Shown here piece after piece: positions 15,900 through 25,500 of a stretch of DNA of 39,040 bases. The stretch spans positions 1 through 39,040 of the forward strand of contig NZ_BJYR01000032.1 in the NCBI RefSeq assembly GCF_007991615.1. The letters run 5' to 3'. A program made the position numbers and the translations under genes. The stretch is from Novosphingobium sediminis. Its GTDB lineage: Bacteria > Pseudomonadota > Alphaproteobacteria > Sphingomonadales > Sphingomonadaceae. Numbering within the stretch: position 1 is the stretch's first letter; each line of letters begins with the position of its first letter. The notes under the pieces are model-generated. The model saw only the letters and a list, made by a program, of their open reading frames with translations. It had not been told where the DNA came from and made no database searches.

Positions 15900-15927
15900 T
15901 TTGAGGGGGTGGCCCCGGCTGTGCGTA
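15900..15927 (+). promoter_or_regulatory. Candidate ECF-sigma promoter of copABCD
   Basis: TTTGAGGG (15900-15907), 14 nt, TGCGTA (15922-15927), identical in blocks and spacing to the promoter of the sigma operon. Transcription would start near 15933-15936, only one to four bases before the copA ATG at 15937, so the copA mRNA may be leaderless or nearly so. Confidence 0.72.
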
Positions 15928-15936
15928 CAAGCTGGC

Positions 15937-17652
15937 ATGGACAGTCTTGATCTTTCCCGCCGTCACCTTCTTGCGGGGCTCGGCACCGCTTCGGCTTTCG
16001 CTGCCATGCCCGCCTGGGCGCAGGGGCATTCGATGCACCGGATGCGCGGTGGTGCGCCGATCCGCGTGGGCTTCGACGAGCTTTCCGGTCCCGCAATCGA
16101 CCTGACCGTCGGCCACGGCCCGCGCGTGGTGCAGGGCCGGAAGGGTCTTGGCATCGCCGTCAACGGCAGCGTGCCGGGGCCGCTGATCCGGTTGAAGGAA
16201 GGCCAGACAGTTCGCCTGAACGTCACCAACATGCTCGACACCGACACCTCGATCCACTGGCATGGATTACTGCTGCCTTTCCAGATGGACGGCGTGCCGG
16301 GGATCAGTTTTCCCGGGATCAAGCCGGGCCAGACCTTCGCTTACGAATTTCAGGTCAGGCAATCGGGCACCTACTGGTATCACAGCCACTCCGGGCTTCA
16401 GGAACAGCAGGGGCATTACGGCCCCATGATCATCGATCCTGCGGGCGACGAGCCCCACGGCTATGACCGCGATTACATCCTGCTGCTGAGCGAATTTACC
16501 CCGCTCGACCCGCATTTCATCATGGATCGGCTGCGCAAGGGCGAAGGCTACTTCAACTACCAGCAGACCAGCTGGACCGATGATTACCCGCTGTCGGCCG
16601 CCGACCGCCGGATGTGGGCTGAGATGCGCATGCCGGCGACCGACATCGCCGACATCACGGGCTCCACCTATACTTATCTCGCCAACGGTCGGGGGCCGAA
16701 AGAGGGGCTCGAGTATCTTTTCAACCCTGGAGAGCGAATACGCCTGCGCATCATCAACGGTGGTGCTCAGACGTTCTTCAACGTCCGCATACCCGGGCTT
16801 TCCATGACGGTGATCGCGGCTGACGGCCAGAACGTGAAGCCGGTCGAGGTGGACGAATTCCAGATCGGCAGTGCCGAGATCTACGACGTGATCGTCACGC
16901 CGCGCGAGGCCGAGGCTTACACCATCGTGGCCGAGAGCATGGACCGCTCGGGGATGGCGCTCGCCACCCTGGCACGCCGACCCGGTGCGCGCGCGGCTAT
17001 CCCGCCGCCGCGCAAGCCCCCGCTGCTCACAATGGGCGATATGGGCATGAACCATGGTGAGGGGGCAGGCGGTCATTCGATGGCGGGCATGAAGATGCGC
17101 GATCCCGCACTGTTGCCGCCCGATGTCGAGTTCGGCCCTGGCATCGACATGGTCTCGATGATGCCGGTCGACAAGATGGGCGACCCTGGCCTCGGCCTGC
17201 GCGACGTCGGCCACCGAGTTCTCAACTACCGAATGCTTGCGGCACTGACGCCGAACACCGATACGCGCGAGCCGTCACGCCTGCTGGAGCTCCATCTGAC
17301 CGGGAACATGGAGCGCTATATGTGGTCCTTCGACGGCCGGATGTATTCGGCCGTCAGCGACGTGCCGATCCGCTTCGCCTGGAACGAGCGGGTGCGGGTG
17401 AAGCTCGTCAACAATACGATGATGGCCCACCCGATCCATCTGCACGGAATGTTCTTCGAGCTCGTCAACGGCGAGGATGCAGCTCATCAGCCACGCAAGA
17501 ACGTTGTTATCGTGCAGCCCGGGGCGAGCGCACAGTTTGATCTCACTGCCGACGAGCCGGGCGACTGGGCCTTCCACTGCCACCTGCTCTACCACATGCA
17601 TGGCGGGATGATGCAGACGGTGACCGTGATGGGGCCGGAGGCAAGCGGATGA
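15937..17652 (+). CDS. copA: CopA-type periplasmic multicopper oxidase
   Basis: A 571-aa Tat-exported copper-resistance oxidase (SRRHLLAGLG near residues 7-16). All four copper-ligand clusters are visible: HWHG and HSHSG in the N-terminal cupredoxin domain, HPIHLHG and HCHLLYHMHGGM in the C-terminal one. A Met/His-rich insert (MGDMGMNHGEGAGGHSMAGM) near residue 365-390 is typical for copper binding in CopA. The frame is open back to a TTG at 15901, but that codon lies inside the promoter; the ATG at 15937 places the Tat motif correctly. It overlaps copB by four bases (ATGA). It likely oxidises Cu(I) and sequesters copper in the periplasm. Confidence 0.95.
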   Translation: MDSLDLSRRHLLAGLGTASAFAAMPAWAQGHSMHRMRGGAPIRVGFDELSGPAIDLTVGHGPRVVQGRKGLGIAVNGSVPGPLIRLKEGQTVRLNVTNMLDTDTSIHWHGLLLPFQMDGVPGISFPGIKPGQTFAYEFQVRQSGTYWYHSHSGLQEQQGHYGPMIIDPAGDEPHGYDRDYILLLSEFTPLDPHFIMDRLRKGEGYFNYQQTSWTDDYPLSAADRRMWAEMRMPATDIADITGSTYTYLANGRGPKEGLEYLFNPGERIRLRIINGGAQTFFNVRIPGLSMTVIAADGQNVKPVEVDEFQIGSAEIYDVIVTPREAEAYTIVAESMDRSGMALATLARRPGARAAIPPPRKPPLLTMGDMGMNHGEGAGGHSMAGMKMRDPALLPPDVEFGPGIDMVSMMPVDKMGDPGLGLRDVGHRVLNYRMLAALTPNTDTREPSRLLELHLTGNMERYMWSFDGRMYSAVSDVPIRFAWNERVRVKLVNNTMMAHPIHLHGMFFELVNGEDAAHQPRKNVVIVQPGASAQFDLTADEPGDWAFHCHLLYHMHGGMMQTVTVMGPEASG

Positions 17653-18713
17653 GCATCATGCTTGCTCTTCTGGCTCTCGTCAGCGCGTCACCCGTCGTGG
17701 CTCAGCATCAAGGTCATACGATGCCCGCTCCTGCGCCAGCTCCGGCGCCTACTCCTGATCCTGCTTCGGTCAACGCTGATCCCCACACCGGGCATGACAT
17801 GAGCCAAGACGCCCCGCTGCGAGGCGACGACCCTCACGCGGGCCATGACATGCGTCGTCCTGCTGATGATCCGGCGGCCACCGGCATGGACAGCATGCAG
17901 GGCATGGATCACAGCACGATGGGCCATGACACTGGCTCGGATGCTTCATCCCTTTCACCCGGACCGGACATGGAGACGCCGCCGCCGCCGGAAGCGGGGA
18001 GTGGGCCGCCCCGCGCTGCCGATGCCTTCTGGGGTGCCAAAGCGATGGCAGCGTCGCGCGAGGATTTGCGCAGGAGCCATGGGGACTTTCCGGTCTTCTG
18101 GTTCCAGGGCGACCGTTTCGAGACGCAGGTGCGTGATGCCAAGGATGCGTACCTGTGGGACATTCAGGGTTACTACGGCGGCCCGACCGAACGCCTCTGG
18201 TTCAAGAGTGAGGGCGAGGGCGAATGGGGTTTGTCACCGGACGATGCCGAGGTGCAGGCGCTATACTCCAAGGCGATCGCGCCTTTCTGGGATGTTCAAG
18301 CCGGTGTGCGGCAGGACATTGCCGGTCCCGACACCACGCATGTCGTTTTGGGCATCCAAGGCCTGGCAGCGTATAGGTTCGAGGTGGACGCTGCGATGTT
18401 CCTATCGCACCGAGGGGATCTGACCGCCAGAATCGAAGCTGAGCTCGATCAGCGCATCACCCAGCGCCTGATCCTCCAGCCACGCATCGAAGCTAACCTC
18501 TCTGCTCAGGACATTCCCCTGCTCGGCATCGGCGCGGGGCTCGACCGGATCGAGGTCGGTGCACGTCTGCGCTATGAAGTGCGCCGCGAGTTCGCACCCT
18601 ATATCGGCGTCGATCAATCATGGCGAATCGGCAACGGTGCCGACTTTGCGCGTGCACGCGGTCAAGCATCCAGCGGCACCAGCTTTGTCGCTGGGATTAG
18701 GTTCTGGTTCTGA
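17649..18713 (+). CDS. copB: CopB-type outer-membrane copper resistance protein
   Basis: A 354-aa protein: signal peptide about 1-19 (ending PVVAQ), then a low-complexity Pro/His/Met/Asp region to about residue 125 with repeated HDM, GMDHSTMGHD and similar copper-binding units. The C-terminal part (about 130-354) is the CopB beta-barrel (PF05275), for example IQGYYGGPTERLWFKSEGEG and the terminal FVAGIRFWF. It is coupled to copA by an ATGA overlap. The Met/His-rich head probably binds Cu(I) at the outer membrane; whether CopB exports or merely stores copper is unsettled for the family. Confidence 0.92.
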   Translation: MSIMLALLALVSASPVVAQHQGHTMPAPAPAPAPTPDPASVNADPHTGHDMSQDAPLRGDDPHAGHDMRRPADDPAATGMDSMQGMDHSTMGHDTGSDASSLSPGPDMETPPPPEAGSGPPRAADAFWGAKAMAASREDLRRSHGDFPVFWFQGDRFETQVRDAKDAYLWDIQGYYGGPTERLWFKSEGEGEWGLSPDDAEVQALYSKAIAPFWDVQAGVRQDIAGPDTTHVVLGIQGLAAYRFEVDAAMFLSHRGDLTARIEAELDQRITQRLILQPRIEANLSAQDIPLLGIGAGLDRIEVGARLRYEVRREFAPYIGVDQSWRIGNGADFARARGQASSGTSFVAGIRFWF

Positions 18714-18735
18714 TCAACTTGAAGGGCACTATGTG

Positions 18736-19125
18736 ATGAAATTTACCTCTCTCCTCGCCGCTGTAGCGATCGCAGCCTCAGCGGTCACGTATCCTGCTGC
18801 CGCGCTGGCGCATACGAAGGTTGTCGCCTCAACTCCGGCTGAGGGTGCAACCGTTGCCAGCGCTCGCACCGTTACACTGAGCTTCAGCGAAGCTTTGCTC
18901 CCGCCCACAGCAGCAGCTAGCCTCGTGATGACGGCCATGCCGGGCATGAAAGACCACGGCGAAATGGCGATCCGCAACTTCACCACCGCCTGGTCGAACG
19001 GCAACAAGACTATGACCCTGACCCTCGCTAAGCCGCTTGCCAAGGGGACCTATGAAGTGCGCTGGCAGGCCGCGGGGGCTGACGGTCACCGCATGAAGGG
19101 TACTTTGACGTTCACCATCGGGTGA
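18736..19125 (+). CDS. copC: CopC periplasmic copper-binding protein
   Basis: A 129-aa copper chaperone. After a signal peptide (1-25, ending AAALA) the mature protein begins with His, which with D116 and H118 (mature 91 and 93, DGHRMKG) makes the Cu(II) site of CopC. A second, Cu(I)-type Met cluster is M65, M68, M71, H74, M77 (mature 40, 43, 46, 49, 52), nearly the same numbers as in Pseudomonas CopC. An open frame extends upstream to 18559 but overlaps copB; the ATG at 18736 gives the signal peptide. It is followed by copD and would pass copper to it. Confidence 0.95.
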   Translation: MKFTSLLAAVAIAASAVTYPAAALAHTKVVASTPAEGATVASARTVTLSFSEALLPPTAAASLVMTAMPGMKDHGEMAIRNFTTAWSNGNKTMTLTLAKPLAKGTYEVRWQAAGADGHRMKGTLTFTIG

Positions 19126-19132
19126 TCCGGTC

Positions 19133-20056
19133 GTGCAGAGCTTAGTCGAACCAGTCTTGCGGTTCACTCAATATGCGCTGCTCCTTGGCCTGTTCGGGTG
19201 GTCGGCATTTTGGATACTTGGCTTGCAAAGCCTCCACTGGCTGAAGTTTGAGCGTCAGCCGGTCTTCTTTGCCATTCTGACGGCTCTTGCGGCACCAGTG
19301 GCATCGTCGGCGCTCATGCTGATATCGATCGCTGCGATGATGGGTGTGTCCGTAGTGGCGCTTGACGGGCCCATGATCGAGATGATGATCTTCGGAACCG
19401 ATATGGGCTATGCGTTCATTGCCCGAACGGGGCTGCTGGTGGTGGCGTTAGCTTTCCTTCTTACAATCAAACGCCGTGTTGCCTTGGTGTTTGCGGCAGG
19501 CTGCTTCGGTAGCGCCCTTTTGACCCTAGCCTGGAGTGGTCATGCCGCTGCCAGCGAGGGCGGAGTGGGGTTGGTCCATCGTCTCAATAACGGCATCCAT
19601 TTGATCGGCGCGGGATTGTGGTTTGGTGCAATCGGGTGGTTTCTTTTCCTGACGTTTCAATGTCGTCAGGATCCGGATGGCATTCGGGCGCAAGCGGTGC
19701 TCAAAGAAATGCACGCCTTTGCACCACTGGGCGTAGCACTGGTGGCGGTTGTTGCGTTTACCGGGACTATAAACTCCCACCTAATTTTCGGCGTACAGAA
19801 CCTGGCGATGACGCTTTACTCTTCCTACGGAATCCTGCTGGCAATGAAACTGGCTCTGGTCGCGGCTATGGTCGGTTTCGGAGCACATCATGCGCGCGTG
19901 AGCAGAAGCGCTTCACGAAGGATAGAAGGGGTCGCCTCGGGCAGCGCTCGAACTTTCTCTGCATTGCGCCGCACGCTTCTTGCGGAGTTCCTGCTGGGGA
20001 TATTTGTAACCGGCTTGGTGGCAGTACTCGGCACAATGTCGCCGACGTTGATGTAA
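19133..20056 (+). CDS. copD: CopD-family copper transport membrane protein
   Basis: A 307-aa inner-membrane protein of the CopD family (PF05425) with about eight helices. Conserved His residues lie in WSGHAAASEGGVGLVHRLNN and GIHLIGAGLWFGAIGWFLF; the C-terminal half reads FTGTINSHLIF and YGILLAMKLALVAAMVGFGA. The start is GTG at 19133, seven nt after copC; no strong ribosome site. It is thought to import or receive copper from CopC. It is the last gene of the copABCD operon, ending just before the convergent second merR. Confidence 0.9.
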   Translation: MQSLVEPVLRFTQYALLLGLFGWSAFWILGLQSLHWLKFERQPVFFAILTALAAPVASSALMLISIAAMMGVSVVALDGPMIEMMIFGTDMGYAFIARTGLLVVALAFLLTIKRRVALVFAAGCFGSALLTLAWSGHAAASEGGVGLVHRLNNGIHLIGAGLWFGAIGWFLFLTFQCRQDPDGIRAQAVLKEMHAFAPLGVALVAVVAFTGTINSHLIFGVQNLAMTLYSSYGILLAMKLALVAAMVGFGAHHARVSRSASRRIEGVASGSARTFSALRRTLLAEFLLGIFVTGLVAVLGTMSPTLM

Positions 20057-20101
20057 GGGGCCACCGATCCGCAAGGGAAGCGAATGTCCGCCAACCTAGC
20101 G

Positions 20102-20488
20102 TCAAGCAGTGCCAGTTGGATGGAAGGCGGTGATAATCGGGCATGGCCCCGCATCGTCGCCTGCGCAGGCTTCCGCCAGACGGACGAGCGCGCCGCGCAT
20201 GGTCTGCAAGGTCGCGATCTTGTGATCAAGTGCATCGATGCGGCGGTTGGCAAGCTCATGCGCCGCCGAGCGGTCGGCAGTGTCCAGAGCCAGCAATGTC
20301 GCAATCTCGCCGAGAGTGAAGCCTGCCGTCTGTGCCGCGCGAATTGACCGCAGGCGGTTGAGATCATCGATGCCGTATCGGCGCGGCCCTTGTCCGCGCT
20401 CTGGTTCGATGAGGAGCCCGCGCCGCTGATAAAAGCGGATTGTCTCAACGTTCACGCCGCCAGCTCGGGCGAGTTCGCCAATTTTCAT
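20102..20488 (-). CDS. MerR-family regulator, CueR-like cysteine pair
   Basis: A 128-aa regulator with an N-terminal HTH (MKIGELARAGGVNVETIRFY). The metal loop reads EACAGDDAGPCPIITAF; two Cys seven residues apart match CueR (CPGDDSADC). The residue that would be the third Cys of MerR is not Cys. This suggests sensing of a monovalent thiophile (Cu, Ag, Au) or Hg. Its divergent promoter, however, carries a palindrome close to the mercury MerR operator. It controls itself and the divergent glutaredoxin-MauE gene. Exact metal uncertain. Confidence 0.88.
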   Translation of the reverse strand: MKIGELARAGGVNVETIRFYQRRGLLIEPERGQGPRRYGIDDLNRLRSIRAAQTAGFTLGEIATLLALDTADRSAAHELANRRIDALDHKIATLQTMRGALVRLAEACAGDDAGPCPIITAFHPTGTA

Positions 20489-20496
20489 TAAAGTGC

Positions 20497-20527
20497 TTGA
20501 TCCCGTACCATGGTACGGAATTTATAG
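20497..20527 (+). promoter_or_regulatory. MerR-type operator between merR and the grx-MauE gene
   Basis: -35 TTGATC (20497-20502), 19-bp spacer, -10 TTATAG (20522-20527). The spacer contains the perfect 16-bp palindrome CCGTACCATGGTACGG (20503-20518). Half-site CCGTAC and the spacing resemble mercury mer operators. It drives the gene at 20564. Confidence 0.88.
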
Positions 20528-20563
20528 CGGCAGCATTGCCTGCGAATCAAAGGAAAATCGCCA

Positions 20564-21313
20564 ATGCTCCGATCTGCCAAATCCGCTGAGCTATTCCGCA
20601 TGGTAATGCCCGGACACACTTGCCCGTACGGCTTGAAATCTAGGCACCTGCTGTTGTCGCGCGGTTACCAGGTGGAAGACCACCACTTGACCACGCGTGC
20701 GGAAACCGATGCTTTCAAGACCAAACACGGTGTGGTCACTACGCCGCAAACTTTCATCGATGGGCAGCGGATAGGCGGTCACGATGATCTCCGGCGCTTC
20801 TTCGGCCTGAGTGTCGCCGATCCTAATGCGACTTCTTATCGCCCGGTCATGACGCTGTTCGCTATGACTGCGCTCATGGCTATGGCGGTAGGTCAAGCTG
20901 CCGACGGCCACGCAATCAGTGTTCGCGTCGCCGAGTGGTTCATCGCTTTTTCTATGTGTGTCCTGGCACTACTCAAACTGCAGGATGTCGAAAAGTTTGC
21001 GACGATGTTTCTCAACTACGACCTGCTCGCGCAGCGCTGGATACCCTATGCTCAGCTCTATCCTTTCGCCGAGGGCCTAGCCGGCGTCCTTATGGTGGCA
21101 GGCGTTCTTCATTGGATCTCGATCCCTGTGGCACTGTTCATTGGTATGATCGGAGCAGTTTCGGTGTTTAAGGCGGTCTATATCGACCGCCGCGAACTCA
21201 AATGTGCCTGCGTTGGCGGATCGAGCAACGTGCCGCTTGGCTTCGTGTCGCTCACCGAAAACCTGATGATGATCGCAATGGCATTGTGGATGACCGTGAG
21301 GATGGTTACCTGA
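20564..21313 (+). CDS. Glutaredoxin-MauE/DoxX fusion membrane protein
   Basis: A 249-aa fusion. Residues 1-85 are a glutaredoxin fold with CPYG at 20-23 in place of the dithiol CPYC, and TPQTFIDGQRIGGHDDL, the conserved TP-x-F-I-x-G segment. From about residue 95 on are four membrane helices of the MauE/DoxX type (LNYDLLAQRWIPYAQLYPFA), with a CxC (KCACVGG) before the last one. It is the only gene facing the MerR operator. The single-Cys glutaredoxin plus membrane CxC suggests a thiol-relay or metal-binding role at the membrane, perhaps detoxification of a thiophilic metal; this is inference. Confidence 0.82.
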   Translation: MLRSAKSAELFRMVMPGHTCPYGLKSRHLLLSRGYQVEDHHLTTRAETDAFKTKHGVVTTPQTFIDGQRIGGHDDLRRFFGLSVADPNATSYRPVMTLFAMTALMAMAVGQAADGHAISVRVAEWFIAFSMCVLALLKLQDVEKFATMFLNYDLLAQRWIPYAQLYPFAEGLAGVLMVAGVLHWISIPVALFIGMIGAVSVFKAVYIDRRELKCACVGGSSNVPLGFVSLTENLMMIAMALWMTVRMVT

Positions 21314-21559
21314 CGGAGACGGCGGGCACGGTTCACGCTGGGGTTTGGCGCGCCGCTGAACAGCAACATTGGGCCATGCTCAGCAGCTTAACGGGAACCC
21401 GAAGGATACGTCGCCGAGCGGCGAAAAGCATACATTTTCAAAGCAACTTTATCATCGCTCTGATCAAAAAATTCAAATCCGCGAGCTGACTCGTGGGAAT
21501 ATTGAGAAAATGTATAGCAATGCCAACGCTGCCCCAATGCTGACGCCTTATGCTGGGCT

Positions 21560-22549
21560 ATGCTCATTCGCCCCGCTATTGTCACCATTGTCCCTGCAAT
21601 ACTCCTGACCGCCTGCGGAAGCGGGCCTACCAAGCCAACCAAGGCTCCGGTTCACAGTGAAGCGATCGCCCACGAGACCGAGCTTGTCCGCCTGAAGCTG
21701 ACGCCGGAAGCGCAGAAGCGGCTCGGGATTGTCACTGAGCGGATCGGGACGGGCACCGCATCGGCCATACGCATGACCAGTGGCGAAATCGTGATCCCGG
21801 CAGGCGTCGGCGGCGCGCCGATCAACTCCGCCAGCAATCTGCAACAGCTTGGCTTGCAGCAGGTCGCCGCTGATGGGGAACTTGCGCGGGCGGGGGCGCA
21901 GCTTGCCTTGGCGCGCGTCGCCTATGATCGTGCCTCGGCTCTGGTTGATGAGGAAGCGGGCAGCATTCGCGCGCGTGATGAGGCGACGGCGGCGCTTGGT
22001 GCGGCAAAGGCTGCTGCCGATGCGGCTGCGGCCCAGCGCCGCCTGCTCGGGCCATCGGTCGCAAGCCTTGGCAACCAGCGCTACGTCTGGGTGCGGGTGC
22101 CGGTGTTCGGAAGCGATCTTGCCGGGCTGCAACAAGGCCAGTCGGCGCTGATCTCACCGCTTGGGCAGGACGGCGCGAAACGCTCGGCCCGGCCAGTCGA
22201 TGCGCCGCCATCGGCCAACGCGGTGGCGGGCACCGTGGATCTCTATTTCGCGCTCGACAATCGTGATCGGGCCTACCGTGTCGGCCAGCGGGTCAGCGTC
22301 GCGCTCCCGCTCGCTGGTGGGCAAAGCGAAGGGCTGTCCGTGCCGACCTCCGCGATTCTGCGCGACATCTATGGCGGCGAATGGGTCTATGCCAAGACCG
22401 AGGCCGACACTTATGTGCGCCAGCGGATCGAGGTGACAGCGACAGAAGGCGGCCGCGCGATCCTGTCGCGGGGCCTTCGTCCCGGAACAGTGGTGGTCAC
22501 GGCAGGCGCTGCCGAGCTGTTCGGCACCGAGTTCGGGGTCGCACACTGA
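21560..22549 (+). CDS. HME-RND periplasmic adaptor lipoprotein (second pump)
   Basis: A 329-aa membrane fusion protein with lipobox LTAC (Cys 19). It has a short alpha-hairpin (residues about 95-155, ELARAGAQLALARVAYDRAS and following), a beta-barrel VWVRVPVFGSDLAGLQQGQS, and a C-terminal domain with VPTSAILRDIYGGEWVYAK. It lacks the long N-terminal metal-binding extension of CusB or the CzcB above, so it is smaller than usual. The ATG has no strong ribosome site. The stop overlaps the permease start by one base (TGATG). It heads an adaptor-permease-channel operon followed by a two-component system. Confidence 0.88.
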   Translation: MLIRPAIVTIVPAILLTACGSGPTKPTKAPVHSEAIAHETELVRLKLTPEAQKRLGIVTERIGTGTASAIRMTSGEIVIPAGVGGAPINSASNLQQLGLQQVAADGELARAGAQLALARVAYDRASALVDEEAGSIRARDEATAALGAAKAAADAAAAQRRLLGPSVASLGNQRYVWVRVPVFGSDLAGLQQGQSALISPLGQDGAKRSARPVDAPPSANAVAGTVDLYFALDNRDRAYRVGQRVSVALPLAGGQSEGLSVPTSAILRDIYGGEWVYAKTEADTYVRQRIEVTATEGGRAILSRGLRPGTVVVTAGAAELFGTEFGVAH

Positions 22550-25500
22550 TGCTGGCCTGGCTGGTTCGCTCGGCGCTCAAGCAGCGCGTGCTGGTGCTTG
22601 CGATGGCGGCGCTCTTGGTGGTGCTTGGCCTGCGCGCCTCTGCCGATGTGCCGCTGGATGTGTTCCCCGAGTTCGCTCCGCCTATCGTCGAGATCCAGAC
22701 CGAAGCGCCGGGCCTGTCCACCGAGGAGGTCGAAAGCCTGATCACGGTGCCGATTGAAACCGCCGTCAACGGCGTGCCTGATCTGGCAACCCTGCGGTCG
22801 AAGTCGGTGCTAGGCCTCTCCTCGGTGACGATCCTGTTCGAGCGCGGCACCGATGTGATCCGCGCCCGCCAGTTGGTGCAGGAGCGTGTGGCGCAGGTGC
22901 AGGCGCGGCTGCCTGCCGCTGCCCGCCCGCCAGTCATGCTGCCGCCGCTGTCGTCCACGAGCCGGGCGATGAAGATCGGCATCTCGTCGAAAAAGCTCGA
23001 TCAGATGCAGCTGTCCGAGCTGGTGCGCTGGACGATTCGGCCCAAGCTGATGTCGGTGCCGGGCGTCGCGAATGTCGCCGTCTGGGGTTATCGCGACCGG
23101 CAGTTGCAGGTGCTGGCCGATCCCGACCGGCTGCAAGCCTCGGGCGTCACGCTCGCCGAGCTGCGCGCGGCGACCGGCGATGCGGTGCTCGTTGGCGGCG
23201 GCGGCTTTGTTGATACGCCCAACCAGCGGCTGCCAGTACAGCAGGCGAGCGCGATCCAGACCGCCGATGATCTCTCCCGCACAGTCATCAAGATCGCGGG
23301 CGATGCGCCGGTGCGGGTGGGGGATGTCGCGCGAGTGACCGAAGGCTTTGTCGCTCCCATCGGAAACGCGATCATCGACGACGGCCCGGGCATCATGCTG
23401 ATCGTCGAGAAGCAGCCCACCGGCAACACGCTCCAGCTGACCCGCGACGTCGAGGCGGCGGTCGAAGAGCTGCGGCCCGGCCTCAAGGATGTGAAGATCG
23501 ACACCACGATCTTCCGCCCGGCAACCTTCATCGAGAAGTCGATCGACAACCTCACCCGCGCGCTGATGATCGGCTGCCTGCTGGTGGCGATCGTCCTGTT
23601 CGCCTTTACCCGCGACTGGCGGCAGGCGACGATCAGCCTGGTGGCGATCCCGCTGTCGCTGCTCGCGGCGGGCCTCGTGCTGCTGTGGAGCGGTGCGACG
23701 ATCAACACGATGGTGATCGCGGGTCTGGTGATTGCCCTTGGCGAGGTGGTCGACGATGCAATTATCGATGTCGAGAACATCGCCCGCCGTCTGCGCCTGA
23801 ACCGTGAGGCGGGCAATCCGCGCTCGGCCTTTGCCGTGGTGCTCTCGGCCTCGCTCGAAGTGCGCACGGCTGTGGTCTTCGCCTCGCTGATTGTGATGCT
23901 GGTGTTCCTGCCGATCTTCTTCCTTGGCGGGGTGGCGGGGACGTTCTTCCGGCCATTGGCGATTGCCTATGTGCTGGCGATTGCCGCCTCGCTGCTGGTC
24001 GCGCTGGTGGTGACGCCTGCGATGTGTCTGATGCTGCTGCCGAATGCGCCGATGAAGGAGCATCGCGACACGCGCTTTGTCGCCTCGCTCAAGCAGCGCT
24101 ATCTCGGCGTCCTGCCCCGGCTGATCGACCGGCCACGACTTGCCATGGGCATTGTCGCGGGCGGCCTGCTGCTTTCCGGCGTGGGCTATCTGGGATTCAA
24201 GGACCAGTTCCTGCCCGACTTCCGCGAGACCGACTTCCTGATGCACTTCGTCGAGAAGCCGGGTGTGGGCATCGATGCGATGGACCGCATCACCATCCGC
24301 GCCTCGAAGGAGCTGCGCGCAATCCCCGGCGTACGCAACTTCGGGGCGCATATCGGGCGTGCCGAGGCTGCCGACGAGGTGGTGGGTCCGAACTTCACCG
24401 AGCTGTGGATCAGCCTTGACGACGAGGCCGACTACGACGCCAGCGTCGCCCGCATCAAAGAAGTGGTCGAAGGCTATCCCGGCCTTTACCGCGACGTGCT
24501 CACCTATCTGCGCGAACGTATCAAGGAGGTGCTCTCGGGCGCAGGCGCGACCGTGGTTGTGCGGATTTACGGCCCCGACCAAAACGAGCTGCGCGCCGCA
24601 GCCGAGCGGGTGCGCGGCAAGGTCGCCAGCATCCCCGGCGTCACCGATCTCAAGGTCGAACAGCAGGTGCTCGTGCCGCAGATCCAGATCCGTCCGCGCG
24701 CGGCCGATCTGGTCACGCTGGGCCTGACGCCCGGCGAAGTGCGGCGGCAAGCGCAGACGCTGGTGGCAGGCGAGAAGCTGGGCGAGATCTACCGCGATCA
24801 GAAGGCATTCGACGTTTCCTTGTGGGGCGAGCCGGCCATTCGCGGCGACCAGCACGCGCTCGCCGACCTGATGATCCAGACCCCGGTCGGCGCGCCGGTG
24901 CGCCTGCGCGATGTGGCCGACGTGGTGGTCGTGCCCGCGCCCAACGAGATCAAACGTCAGGACGGCCAGCGCCGCCTCGACGTTACGCTCAACATCAGGA
25001 GCGATGCCGATCTGGGCGCCGTGGCGCGCGGGGTCGAGGCAGCGGTGGGCGAGGTGCCCTTTGCCACGGGCTACCATCCCGAGATCCTCGGCGAGTATGC
25101 GGCGTTGAAGGAGTCCCGCGAACGGTTGTGGACTGTCGGCCTGCTCTGCCTTGTCGGCATCCTACTGCTCGTCTGGCTCGAGTTCCGCTCGGCCCGGATC
25201 ACCGCGCTGGTCGGCCTCAGCCTGCCTTTCGCGCTGGTGGGCGGGGTGATCGGGGTTGCACTGACCGGCGGTGTGCTGTCGCTGGGATCGCTGGTCGGCT
25301 TCGTCACTGTGATCGGGATTTCGGCACGCAACGGGATCATGCTGCTCTCGCACTACGATCATCTGCGGCGGTTCGAAGGCGAGGCGTTCGGCCCGGCCCT
25401 GATCCTTCGCGGCGCGCAGGAACGTCTGGTGCCGATCCTTATGACCGCGCTGTGTGCGGGTCTTGCGCTGGTGCCGCTGGTGATTGCAGGCGACAAGCCG

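Noticed and set aside
15901..15936. TTG start for copA 12 codons upstream
   Set aside because: The TTG lies inside the predicted -35 block and the extra residues precede the Tat signal, so the ATG at 15937 is preferred.
16267..17214. 315-aa minus-strand frame
   Set aside because: Antisense to copA, with His/Arg-rich composition expected from the opposite strand.
18559..18735. N-terminal extension of copC
   Set aside because: It overlaps the end of copB; the signal peptide starts at 18736.
21314..21559. Possible terminator CGCCG-AG-CGGCG followed by AAAAG, and promoter for the second pump
   Set aside because: The stem is five bases with a two-base loop and lacks a T tract on the plus strand. 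A TATAGC near 21520 has no convincing -35, so neither was called.
22810..25077. 755-aa open frame on the minus strand
   Set aside because: It is antisense to the second RND permease, has a His/Arg/Asp-rich composition typical of the reverse frame of a high-GC gene, and no domain or ribosome site.
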